64,000 nt of DNA from Nocardioides aromaticivorans. GTDB taxonomy: Bacteria > Actinomycetota > Actinomycetes > Propionibacteriales > Nocardioidaceae. Made by a program: the position numbers and the translations under genes. This document shows, piece by piece, positions 56,889-64,000 of the stretch. Position 1 is the stretch's first letter. Each line of letters starts with the position of its first letter. The notes under the pieces were generated by a model, which saw only the letters and a program-made list of their open reading frames with translations, was not told the DNA's origin and did not search any database. The stretch is taken from the NCBI RefSeq assembly GCF_013408525.1, contig NZ_JACBZM010000001.1, positions 868,001 through 932,000 of the forward strand, written 5' to 3'.

Positions 56889-58223
56889 ATGAACGACCAG
56901 TCGCCGATCTGGCCGCAGGAGGAGCCGACGAATCCCCGCGGCGAGCGTCCGCAGGGGCCACCGCCGTCGAGCCCTCCCCCTGCCCAGCCGCCGACTGCCC
57001 TGCCCCCGCAGTGGAGCCCCGCTCCCCCGCCGGCAGGCCCGCCCGCCGGCCCGCCCGCGGCAGCGCCCCCGCCCGCAGGCGGCGGCTTCCCGCCGTACGG
57101 ACCTCCTCCCGGCTTCGGCGGTCCCGGCGGCCCGGGAGGCTTCGGACCGCCCCCGAGGCGCAGGAGTCGCGTGGGACTGGTCGTCGGCTCGATCGTCGCG
57201 CTGGCGCTCGTCGTCGGGCTCGGCGTCGCCGGGTTCCTCTACTTCACCGGCCGGCTCGGGATCGGCCCGCTGAGCGCGGCCGACAAGGATGCCGCCAAGG
57301 CGATCGCCGACGGCGTCGAGAAGCCCGCGTGGGCCAGTGACGGCGACGTCGACTGCGCCGTCGACGACCTCGTCCACGAGCACCGCTCGGGTGAGCTGGA
57401 GAAGCGCGGCCTCGTCGACCGCAAGGGAGACGACTGGACCTACACCGGCGAGTGGCGCAGCGAGGACGCGAACGCCTACTACGAGAGCCTGCTCGACTGC
57501 ACGGGCGACTGGGCGAAGCAGGTCGGCGCCGAGTGGAAGCTCGACGACACCGGCTGCCTCGACGACATCGGTACGACGACGATGGCCGCCTGGTTCGCCC
57601 AGGACTTGCTCACCCTGGGCAGCGGCAAGGACGGCGCCGAGGAGGACCGCGCCAAGGCGGTCGAGGCGCTCGACAAGTGCTACCTGAAGACCCCGCCCGC
57701 GCCGGAGGCCACGCCCACCGCCGGCTACCGGTCGGTGACGTTCACGTTCGCGGACACCTCGGCCGAGGGCGACGTCACGATCAACACCGGCGGTGCCGGC
57801 AACTGGACCCCGCTCACCGGGACGTCGGTGTCGGTCGAGACCGAGGAGGGCGGCGCCCGCGGCTGCGTGGACGCGCAGGCCGTGACGACGTACCCGTGGG
57901 GCTCGACGGCCGAGGCGGAGGAGCAGTTCTGCGGCACCGCGAAGCCGAAGCGGATCTGGTGGAAGAAGAAGGCGCGCTGCACGATCGAGCCGGGCTGCTA
58001 CTCCTTCGTCCTCCACTACGAGGGCTTCAAGGACTTCGCGAGCATCACCGCGAAGTACACGAGCAACGGCGGCGACTGCCTGGCCACGAGCGGGCGGTGC
58101 TCCGACACCATCACCGCCGCCATCGGCGGACGCGGCACCGTGGTCACCTGGAGCTTCCCCGGGTCCTACCGCGGCAGCTTCGTCGCCCGCGTGGGCAACC
58201 TCAAGTCGAAGCTGCCGAACTGA
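56889..58223 (+). CDS. Membrane protein with Pro-rich cytosolic head and outer domain, unknown function
   Basis: 444 residues. Residues 1-95 are dominated by Pro, Gly and Ala (QPPTALPPQWSPAPPPAGPP). One helix follows (about 97-122, VGLVVGSIVALALVVGLGVAGFL), then an outer domain of about 320 residues. This has a DUF4333-like cysteine-containing start (VDCAVDDLVHEHRSGELEKRG, LDCTGDWAKQVGAEW) and a beta-rich second half with paired cysteines and the segment GNWTPLTGTSVSVETEEGG. No confident family. ATG 56889 behind AAGGGG. Confidence 0.75.
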   Translation: MNDQSPIWPQEEPTNPRGERPQGPPPSSPPPAQPPTALPPQWSPAPPPAGPPAGPPAAAPPPAGGGFPPYGPPPGFGGPGGPGGFGPPPRRRSRVGLVVGSIVALALVVGLGVAGFLYFTGRLGIGPLSAADKDAAKAIADGVEKPAWASDGDVDCAVDDLVHEHRSGELEKRGLVDRKGDDWTYTGEWRSEDANAYYESLLDCTGDWAKQVGAEWKLDDTGCLDDIGTTTMAAWFAQDLLTLGSGKDGAEEDRAKAVEALDKCYLKTPPAPEATPTAGYRSVTFTFADTSAEGDVTINTGGAGNWTPLTGTSVSVETEEGGARGCVDAQAVTTYPWGSTAEAEEQFCGTAKPKRIWWKKKARCTIEPGCYSFVLHYEGFKDFASITAKYTSNGGDCLATSGRCSDTITAAIGGRGTVVTWSFPGSYRGSFVARVGNLKSKLPN

Positions 58224-58257
58224 CCGCGCACGGTGGTCCTCGCCGTCCGCGGTGAAG

Positions 58258-58271
58258 TGGAACACGTTCTA
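58258..58271. promoter_or_regulatory. KstR-like motif upstream of fbiC
   Basis: TGGAACACGTTCTA, 33 bases before the fbiC ATG, fits the core TNNAACNNGTTNNA described for the TetR regulator KstR of actinobacteria. Only eight positions are fixed, so a chance match is quite possible. Confidence 0.3.
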
Positions 58272-58304
58272 ATCCAAGGGTCCAGCAGGTAGCCTGACTC
58301 CGTC

Positions 58305-60860
58305 ATGACCGATGGCCCCACCCCCCAGCAGATTCGCCGCGCACTGGCTCGTGCGGAGCGTGGCGCCGCCCTCGACCCCGCCGAGGCCGAGGCCCTCCTC
58401 GCCGCGACCGGCGAGGAGCTCGACCGGCTGTGCGCCGCGGCCGCGAAGGTGCGCGACGCGGGCCTGGTCGCCGCGGGCCGCCCGGCGGTCGTCACCTACT
58501 CCCCCAAGGTGTTCATCCCGGTCACCAAGCTGTGCCGCGACCGGTGCCACTACTGCACCTTCGTCGAGACGCCGGGCCAAGCCGCACGGGAGGGGCGGGC
58601 GCCGTACCTCTCCCCCGACGAGATCCTCGAGATCGCCCGCCAGGGCGCGGAGCTGGGGTGCCTCGAGGCGCTCTTCACCCTCGGCGACCGGCCCGAGGAC
58701 CGCTGGCCCGAGGCGCAGGCGTGGCTCGACGAGCAGGGCTACGACTCGACCCTGGCCTACATCCGCGCGATGGCCATCCGGGTGCTGGAGGAGACCGGGC
58801 TGCTGCCCCACCTCAACCCCGGCGTGATGTCGTGGGAGGAGCTCAACCGGCTCAAGCCGGTCTCCCCGTCGATGGGGATGATGCTCGAGACCACCTCGCG
58901 GGGGCTGTTCGAGACCAAGGGCCTCGCCCACTTCGGGTCGCCCGACAAGGACCCGGAGGTCCGCCTCCGGGTGCTCGAGGACGCCGGACGCCTCGGGATC
59001 CCGTTCACGACCGGCCTGCTGGTCGGAATCGGCGAGACGCTGACCGAGCGGGCCGAGACGATCTTCGCCCTGCGCGCGAACCTCCGGGCCTATGGCGCCG
59101 TGCAGGAGGTCATCGTCCAGAACTTCCGCGCCAAGCCGGACACCGCGATGCGCCACGTCGACGACCTCGACCTGGCCGAGTACCGCGCCGCGATCGCGGT
59201 CACCCGGATCGTGCTGGGCCCGAAGGCGCGGATCCAGGCCCCGCCCAACCTGGTCGACCTCGACGAGTGCCGCGCCCTGCTCGGCGCCGGCGTCGACGAC
59301 TGGGGCGGCGTGTCGCCGCTGACGCCCGACCACGTCAACCCCGAGCGGCCCTGGCCCTCGCTCGACCGGCTCCGCTCGATCACCGCGACCTGCGGGTTCG
59401 AGCTCAAGGCGCGGCTCACCGTCCATCCCGAGTACGTCGTCGGCTCGCTCCGCGACGGACAGGCCTGGATCGACCCGCGGCTGCACGCCCACGTGGCCGC
59501 CCTCGCCGGACCCGACGGGCTGGCGATCCCCGAGGTCCGCCCGAGCGGCCTGCCCTGGCAGGAGCCCGACGTCGTCCTCGAGTCCGCGGGCCGCACCGAC
59601 CTCTTCGCCGCCGTCGACAACGAAGGACGCTCCGAGGACCGTCGGTCCGACTTCGCCTCCGTGTACGGCGACTGGGGCGCCGTCGGCGAGGCGGCAGCCC
59701 GCACGGGCCTGATCGACGGTGCGCCCGCGGTGCTGCACGCCGAGGGCGGCGCCGCCCTGCGGGCCGCGGAGGCCGCCGCCGAATCAGGGCAGGTCGACCT
59801 GTCCGACGAGCACGCCCTGACCCTGATGACGGCCGAGGGTGACCTGCTCCGCTCCGTCGTCCGGCTGGCCGACGACCTCCGCCGGCAGGTCGTCGGCGAC
59901 GACGTGACCTACGTGGTCAACCGCAACATCAACTTCACCAACGTCTGCTACGTCGGCTGCCGGTTCTGCGCGTTCGCCCAGCGCAGGACCGACGCGGACG
60001 CCTACTCGCTGTCCTACGACGAGGTCGCCGACCGCGCCCAGGAGGCGTGGGACCTCGGTGCCACCGAGGTCTGCATGCAGGGCGGGATCGACCCCGAGCT
60101 GCCCGCGTCGGCGTACTTCGACATCGCGGCGGCGGTGAAGAAGCGCGTCCCCGACATGCACGTCCACGCCTTCTCACCGATGGAGGTCGTCAACGGCACG
60201 GCCCGCACCGGCCTGTCGATCGAGGACTTCCTCATCAAGGCCCGGGAGTCCGGCCTCGGTTCCCTGCCCGGAACGGCCGCGGAGATCCTCGACGACGAGG
60301 TCCGCTGGGTCCTCACCAAGGGCAAGCTGCCGGCACGCACGTGGATCGAGATCGTCTCCACCGCGCACCGCATCGGCCTCCCGACCACCTCGACGATGAT
60401 GTACGGCCACGTCGACAACCCTCGCCACTGGGTCGGACACCTCAACGTCCTCAAGGGCGTCCAGGACACCGCCCGGGAGAACGGATCGTCCGGCTTCACC
60501 GAGTTCGTCCCGCTCCCCTTCGTGCACACCTCCGCGCCGATCTACCTCGCCGGCGTCGCCCGCCCCGGGCCCACCCTGCGCGACAACCTCGCCGTCCACG
60601 CGATGGCGCGGATCCTGCTCCACGGCCGGATCGACAACATCCAGACCTCCTGGGTGAAGCTCGGCGTCGAGGGCACCCGCGCCATGCTCCGGGCGGGTGC
60701 CAACGACCTCGGCGGCACCCTCATGGAGGAGACCATCTCCCGCATGGCCGGCTCCGAGCACGGCTCGGCCAAGACCGTCGCCGAGCTCACCGAGATCGGC
60801 GCGGGCATCGACCGCCCGGTCCGCGAGCGCACCACGCTGTACGCCGTACCGACGCGCTGA
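58305..60860 (+). CDS. fbiC: Bifunctional FO synthase (CofG-CofH)
   Basis: 851-residue fused radical-SAM enzyme that makes 7,8-didemethyl-8-hydroxy-5-deazariboflavin (FO), the chromophore of coenzyme F420, from tyrosine and 5-amino-6-ribitylamino-uracil. The CofG half has [10 protein letters not shown] near residue 79 and the CofH half has [10 protein letters not shown] near residue 548, each a CX3CX2C cluster motif. Other blocks: [30 protein letters not shown], and [13 protein letters not shown]. The fused arrangement is that of actinobacteria. It fits with the F420 reductase and F420-dependent oxidoreductase genes in this window. Confidence 0.95.
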   Translation: MTDGPTPQQIRRALARAERGAALDPAEAEALLAATGEELDRLCAAAAKVRDAGLVAAGRPAVVTYSPKVFIPVTKLCRDRCHYCTFVETPGQAAREGRAPYLSPDEILEIARQGAELGCLEALFTLGDRPEDRWPEAQAWLDEQGYDSTLAYIRAMAIRVLEETGLLPHLNPGVMSWEELNRLKPVSPSMGMMLETTSRGLFETKGLAHFGSPDKDPEVRLRVLEDAGRLGIPFTTGLLVGIGETLTERAETIFALRANLRAYGAVQEVIVQNFRAKPDTAMRHVDDLDLAEYRAAIAVTRIVLGPKARIQAPPNLVDLDECRALLGAGVDDWGGVSPLTPDHVNPERPWPSLDRLRSITATCGFELKARLTVHPEYVVGSLRDGQAWIDPRLHAHVAALAGPDGLAIPEVRPSGLPWQEPDVVLESAGRTDLFAAVDNEGRSEDRRSDFASVYGDWGAVGEAAARTGLIDGAPAVLHAEGGAALRAAEAAAESGQVDLSDEHALTLMTAEGDLLRSVVRLADDLRRQVVGDDVTYVVNRNINFTNVCYVGCRFCAFAQRRTDADAYSLSYDEVADRAQEAWDLGATEVCMQGGIDPELPASAYFDIAAAVKKRVPDMHVHAFSPMEVVNGTARTGLSIEDFLIKARESGLGSLPGTAAEILDDEVRWVLTKGKLPARTWIEIVSTAHRIGLPTTSTMMYGHVDNPRHWVGHLNVLKGVQDTARENGSSGFTEFVPLPFVHTSAPIYLAGVARPGPTLRDNLAVHAMARILLHGRIDNIQTSWVKLGVEGTRAMLRAGANDLGGTLMEETISRMAGSEHGSAKTVAELTEIGAGIDRPVRERTTLYAVPTR

Positions 60861-60941
60861 CGCTGCGCCACCCACCCGTTCGCGTTTGCCCGACGACGAA
60901 CGGTGGTACCCGGGTCCCACCCACCTCTCGGAAGGACCCCC

Positions 60942-61595
60942 ATGAAGCGGATCATCCGCCTGCTCGTCATCGCCCTGGCAGCGTCCGTCAGTCTTGTCGC
61001 GTTCCCGTTCGGCGCCCCCGCGGCGCACGCGGACGGCTGGGGCGACGCGTGCAACCCCAACACCTACGGCGGCGCCCGCTACCGCATCGTCAGCGCCACC
61101 AAGGCCCCCGTCATCACCCACATCTCGACCTACGCGATCGGCCCCGGGGTGAGGCGGACGATCACCAAGAGCGTCGAGAAGCAGACGGTCATCACCGCCG
61201 CGGTGACCTACAGCAGCAAGGTCAACGTCGAGGCCAGCGTGGCCGCGAAGGTGCTCGTGAAGGGCGGCGCCGAGGTCAACCTCCAGCTCCAAGCCTCGGG
61301 GAGCCACACGTCGACCACGAACTCGTCGGTCACCGAGGAGGTCGCGAACACCACGAGCCGCAACGTCCAGTACGTCTTCTACAAGGGCGTCTCCAAGGCC
61401 AGCGGCCGGTTCCAGAAGCGCACGTGCACCTACTACTACTTCCCGGGCAAGAACTACGGCTACTACCGGGTGCGGGTCAAGGACGGCAACTGGCGCTCCT
61501 GGGCCATCGGTGGCTCCGGTGCCGTGCAGTGCGGCGCCGGGACGTCGCTCGGCGCCCTGGCGAAGGCCGCGCTGGCGCTGGGCTGCCCCGCCTGA
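60942..61595 (+). CDS. Secreted protein with long Ser/Thr/Val beta region, possible pore-former fold
   Basis: 217 residues. Sec signal KRIIRLLVIALAASVSLVAF with cleavage after PAAHA. The mature start DGWGDACNPNTYGGARY is followed by a stretch (about 65-150) with alternating polar and apolar residues (TITKSVEKQTVITAAVTYSS, VNVEASVAAKVLVKGGAEVN, SGSHTSTTNSSVTEEV) like the amphipathic hairpins of aerolysin/ETX-MTX2 proteins. The C-terminus has Cys-containing, Tyr-rich strands (CTYYYFPGKNYGYYRVRV). Related secreted proteins of unknown role occur in Streptomyces. The pore-former idea is an inference. ATG 60942 behind GGAAGGA. Confidence 0.7.
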   Translation: MKRIIRLLVIALAASVSLVAFPFGAPAAHADGWGDACNPNTYGGARYRIVSATKAPVITHISTYAIGPGVRRTITKSVEKQTVITAAVTYSSKVNVEASVAAKVLVKGGAEVNLQLQASGSHTSTTNSSVTEEVANTTSRNVQYVFYKGVSKASGRFQKRTCTYYYFPGKNYGYYRVRVKDGNWRSWAIGGSGAVQCGAGTSLGALAKAALALGCPA

Positions 61596-61634
61596 ACCCC
61601 GCCTGACCCGCCTGAACCGCGCTGCAGACCTCGC

Positions 61635-61668
61635 CGAACGCCCGCCGGAAGCTCCCGGCGGGCGTTCG
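61635..61668 (+). terminator. Terminator after the secreted protein gene
   Basis: Perfect 14-bp stem CGAACGCCCGCCGG / CCGGCGGGCGTTCG with a 6-base loop, 40 bases after the stop; no U-tract. Confidence 0.78.
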
Positions 61669-61725
61669 CGTCGTCCGCCCGGAAACTTTTGACCTGTGAC
61701 CTCTTTACGTGACCGCCGTCACTGA

Positions 61726-61748
61726 ATATGTTGTTCCGAACAACATAT
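61726..61748. promoter_or_regulatory. 23-bp perfect palindrome before the sugar transporter, candidate ROK/XylR operator
   Basis: ATATGTTGTTC-C-GAACAACATAT: eleven-base arms around one base, 56 bases before the binding-protein GTG. The TTGTT...AACAA core and AT-rich arms resemble operators of ROK-family sugar repressors (XylR, NagC). The regulator gene is not in the window. Confidence 0.7.
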
Positions 61749-61803
61749 GGCCTGCCCGCTTCTGCGGAGCGTTCGGCCAGAGATCGCTAGGAGGCGGTTG
61801 GAA

Positions 61804-62898
61804 GTGAAGCGAACCTACGGAGCGGTCGTCGCGGTGGGCCTCGGCCTCGCCCTGACGCTCACGGCATGCGGCGACGACAGCGGCAAGGGCGGCGACGGCG
61901 GCGACGCGTCGAAGGCCAAGGTCGGCGTCATCCTCCCCGACACCGAGTCCTCGGTCCGTTGGGAGGCCGCCGACCGTCCGGCACTCGAGGCCGCCTTCAA
62001 GAAGGCCGGCGTCGAGTACGACATCCAGAACACCGAGGGCGACGCCGAGAAGATGACCGCGCTCGCCGAGTCGATGATCGGCGACGGCGTCACGGTCCTG
62101 GCGATCGTGAACCTCGACTCCGCCTCGGGCGCGGCGATCCAGGAGAAGGCGGCCGCGGCCGGCGTCCCGACGATCGACTACGACCGCCTGACCCTCGGCG
62201 GGTCGGCGTCGGCGTACATCTCCTACGACAACGTCGCGGTGGGCGAGCTGCAGGGCGAGGGCCTGCAGAAGTGCCTCGGCGACAAGGCGGCGAACATCGT
62301 CTACCTCAACGGCTCGCCGACCGACAACAACGCCACCCTCTTCGCCGAGGGTGCGCACAAGGTCCTCGACGCCAACAGCAAGCTCAAGGTCGTCGGCGAG
62401 CAGGCCGTCCCCGACTGGGACAACGAGCAGGCCGCCAAGATCTTCCAGCAGCTCTACACCGCTGCCGACGGCAAGGTCGACGGCGTCCTCGCGGCCAACG
62501 ACGGCCTGGGCGGCGCTGCGATCAGCGTCCTCGAGGGCGCGGGCCAGGCCGGCAAGGTCCCGGTCACGGGTCAGGACGCCACGGTCGAGGGGCTCCAGAA
62601 CATCCTGGCCGGCACCCAGTGCATGACCGTGTTCAAGTCCTCGGTCGGCGAGGCCAACGCGCTCGCCGAGGCGGCGATCGCGATCGCGAGCGGCAAGGAC
62701 GCGGCGACCACCGGGACCGTGAAGGACACCGAGGGCGGGCGCGACGTCCCGTCGGTCATCCTCGAGCCCGTCGCCATCTCCAAGGACAACATCGCCGAGG
62801 AGATCGGCAAGGTCTTCGCCGACGGCAGCATGACGTACGACGACGTCTGCACCGGCAAGTTCGAGAAGCTCTGCACGGACGCCGGCATCAACCCCTGA
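61804..62898 (+). CDS. Sugar ABC transporter substrate-binding lipoprotein, xylose type
   Basis: 364 residues. Lipoprotein signal (VVAVGLGLALTLTACGDD, lipobox LTAC), then a two-lobed periplasmic-binding fold of the ribose/xylose class: VGVILPDTESSVRWEAADRP, VLAIVNLDSASGAAI, GVPTIDYDRLTLGG, IVYLNGSPTDNNATLFAEGA and VDGVLAANDGLGGAAI. SSVRWE and YDRL are close to XylF-type proteins, hence xylose is the likely ligand. GTG 61804 follows GGAGG. First gene of an importer operon after the 23-bp palindrome. Confidence 0.88.
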   Translation: MKRTYGAVVAVGLGLALTLTACGDDSGKGGDGGDASKAKVGVILPDTESSVRWEAADRPALEAAFKKAGVEYDIQNTEGDAEKMTALAESMIGDGVTVLAIVNLDSASGAAIQEKAAAAGVPTIDYDRLTLGGSASAYISYDNVAVGELQGEGLQKCLGDKAANIVYLNGSPTDNNATLFAEGAHKVLDANSKLKVVGEQAVPDWDNEQAAKIFQQLYTAADGKVDGVLAANDGLGGAAISVLEGAGQAGKVPVTGQDATVEGLQNILAGTQCMTVFKSSVGEANALAEAAIAIASGKDAATTGTVKDTEGGRDVPSVILEPVAISKDNIAEEIGKVFADGSMTYDDVCTGKFEKLCTDAGINP

Positions 62899-62910
62899 TC
62901 CCCGGCAACC

Positions 62911-62952
62911 GGCTCGCGTCCCGGCCGGCCACGGCCGGCCGGGGCGCGAGCC
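62911..62952 (+). terminator. Very long hairpin between binding-protein and ATPase genes, probable transcript processing/attenuation element
   Basis: 20-bp stem with one G-U type mismatch: GGCTCGCGTCCCGGCCGGCC against GGCCGGCCGGGGCGCGAGCC, two bases apart. It follows the binding-protein stop by 12 bases. In sugar importers such hairpins stabilise the binding-protein message and reduce read-through to the ATPase and permease; the same role is inferred. Confidence 0.7.
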
Positions 62953-63007
62953 AGCCCACCAATTCGTTGATTCGCCCAACAAACCCGCTTCCCACGGAGG
63001 GATCCCG

Positions 63008-63793
63008 ATGACAGCCGAGCCCGGCGCCCCGTTGCTGGAACTGCGCAAGGTCAACAAGAGCTTCGGTGTCGTGCACGTGCTGCACGACGTGGACTTCGCC
63101 GTCTACCCCGGTCAGGTCACCGCCCTCGTCGGCGACAACGGCGCCGGCAAGTCCACCCTGGTCAAGGTCATCGCCGGCATCTACGGCCGCGACAGCGGCG
63201 ACTACCACTTCGAAGGTGCCCCCGTCGCCGTGCACGGTCCCCGTGACGTCTCCGCCCTCGGCGTCGAGATCGTCTACCAGGACCTCGCGCTGTGCGACAA
63301 CCTCGACATCGTCGACAACATGTTCCTCGGCCGCGAGAAGCGCAAGGGCATCGTGCTCGACGACGAGACGATGGAGACGATGGCCTGGGAGACGCTCACC
63401 TCCCTGTCGGTGCGCACCGTCAAGTCCGTCCGGCAGAGCGTGGCGAGCCTGTCCGGCGGCCAGCGCCAGACCGTGGCGATCGCCAAGGCCGTGCTGTGGA
63501 ACTCCAAGGTCGTGCTCCTCGACGAGCCGACCGCGGCGCTCGGTGTCGCCCAGACCCGTCAGGTGCTCGACCTCGTGCGGCGCCTGGCCGACCGCGGGCT
63601 CGGCGTCGTGCTGATCTCCCACAACATGAATGACGTGTTCGAGGTGGCGGACCGGATCACCGCCCTCTACCTGGGCCGGGTCGCAGCCGACGTACCCGCC
63701 AAGGACCTGACCCACAACCAGGTGGTCGAGCTGATCACCGCGGGACGCTCCGGAGACCTCGGGATCCGCGACGTCGCCGCCGCGACCATCTGA
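63008..63793 (+). CDS. Sugar ABC transporter ATP-binding protein
   Basis: 261 residues, a single-NBD protein. Walker A GDNGAGKSTLVK near residue 41, Q-loop in VEIVYQDLALCDNLDIVDN, signature LSGGQRQTVAIAKA near residue 144, Walker B KVVLLDEPTAALG, and H-loop LISHNMNDVFEVADR. Unlike XylG or RbsA of enterobacteria it has only one ATPase domain, so it must work as a homodimer, as is common in actinobacterial CUT2-type importers. ATG 63008 behind GGAGGGA. Confidence 0.92.
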   Translation: MTAEPGAPLLELRKVNKSFGVVHVLHDVDFAVYPGQVTALVGDNGAGKSTLVKVIAGIYGRDSGDYHFEGAPVAVHGPRDVSALGVEIVYQDLALCDNLDIVDNMFLGREKRKGIVLDDETMETMAWETLTSLSVRTVKSVRQSVASLSGGQRQTVAIAKAVLWNSKVVLLDEPTAALGVAQTRQVLDLVRRLADRGLGVVLISHNMNDVFEVADRITALYLGRVAADVPAKDLTHNQVVELITAGRSGDLGIRDVAAATI

Positions 63794-63803
63794 GGTGACA
63801 CTG

Positions 63804-64000
63804 ATGACGACCGACATCGACATGAACAAGCCCGCTCCGTCCGCCGACGGCGGCGACTCCAGCCCCACCGGACGCTCGAGCTGGGGCAGTGAGCAGGCGC
63901 GGCTCGTCCGCGGCGAGCTCGCGGCCTACGGCAACCGGCTCCGGGGCGGCGACATGGGCTCCCTGCCCGCGGTCCTCGGCCTGGTGGTGCTGTTCGCCGT
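63804..64000 (+). CDS. Sugar ABC transporter permease (3' end outside window)
   Basis: Frame begins at ATG 63804 (GAGGTG 6 bases upstream) 10 bases after the ATPase stop and is open to the right edge. The first 66 residues are a polar N-terminus (MTTDIDMNKPAPSADGG) followed by the start of a membrane helix (LPAVLGLVVLFAV). By position it is the permease of the xylose-type importer; too little is present for independent identification. Confidence 0.75.
   Translation, partial: MTTDIDMNKPAPSADGGDSSPTGRSSWGSEQARLVRGELAAYGNRLRGGDMGSLPAVLGLVVLFA

Overview
The window is a very GC-rich chromosomal segment with many GTG starts, ATGA/GTGA/TGATG gene overlaps and terminators without U-tracts. The gene set points to a high-GC actinobacterium, most likely Nocardioides or another Nocardioidaceae. 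The supporting genes are a monomeric NADP isocitrate dehydrogenase, the coenzyme F420 gene fbiC with F420-dependent enzymes, SCO4848/YihY neighbours, DUF3017 and DUF6350 proteins, a DUF222-HNH endonuclease and several SigE-family sigma factors. No tRNA, rRNA, prophage, intact insertion sequence or true CRISPR array was seen.

Layout. 1-6.2 kb: end of a GlcD-type oxidase, then sdhCAB behind an iron-box-like palindrome, then a six-TM class III adenylate cyclase. 6.2-9.6 kb: small membrane or lipoproteins, a DUF222-HNH gene and an 11-copy 28-bp tandem repeat. 9.6-20.3 kb: a mostly minus-strand block (P450, SDR, MFS, trpS, 2H phosphoesterase, YihY, SCO4848), a divergent TetR regulator and a fused two-NBD ABC exporter. 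20.3-26.3 kb: AlkD-like gene, icd, aquaporin, lipoprotein, mdh.

26.3-38.6 kb is a housekeeping block on the minus strand (sucC, sucD, then DUF6350/perM, purN, purH, folD, DUF3017). purH carries a ZTP riboswitch with a hairpin over its Shine-Dalgarno sequence. The block is split by a 5-kb plus-strand island: a sigma-like/membrane/sensor fusion, a SigE-family sigma factor, its membrane partner, and a lipoprotein that duplicates the partner's outer domain. ECF-like promoter boxes (CAACC, 16 bases, CGT) lie before two of these genes, and a variant lies before a second sigma/partner pair at 49.6 kb.

39-51 kb: an M23 peptidase behind a structured leader, pcrA, a DUF559/AbiEi-like nuclease gene bracketed by two 110-bp palindromic repeats, an M15 peptidase, a PspC-type histidine kinase and its response regulator divergent from a PspC/LiaF-like protein, a YbaK protein and the second SigE pair. 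51-64 kb: F420 reductase divergent from an F420-dependent oxidoreductase/acyl-CoA dehydrogenase operon around a 21-bp palindrome, an MMPL transporter, fbiC, an unusual secreted protein, and the start of a xylose-type ABC importer behind a 23-bp palindrome and with a very long hairpin between its first two genes.

The most unusual items are the nuclease gene with paired 110-bp palindromes, the tandem array grown from a dispersed 38-bp element, and the sigma/sensor island with its repeated outer domain and shared promoter boxes.
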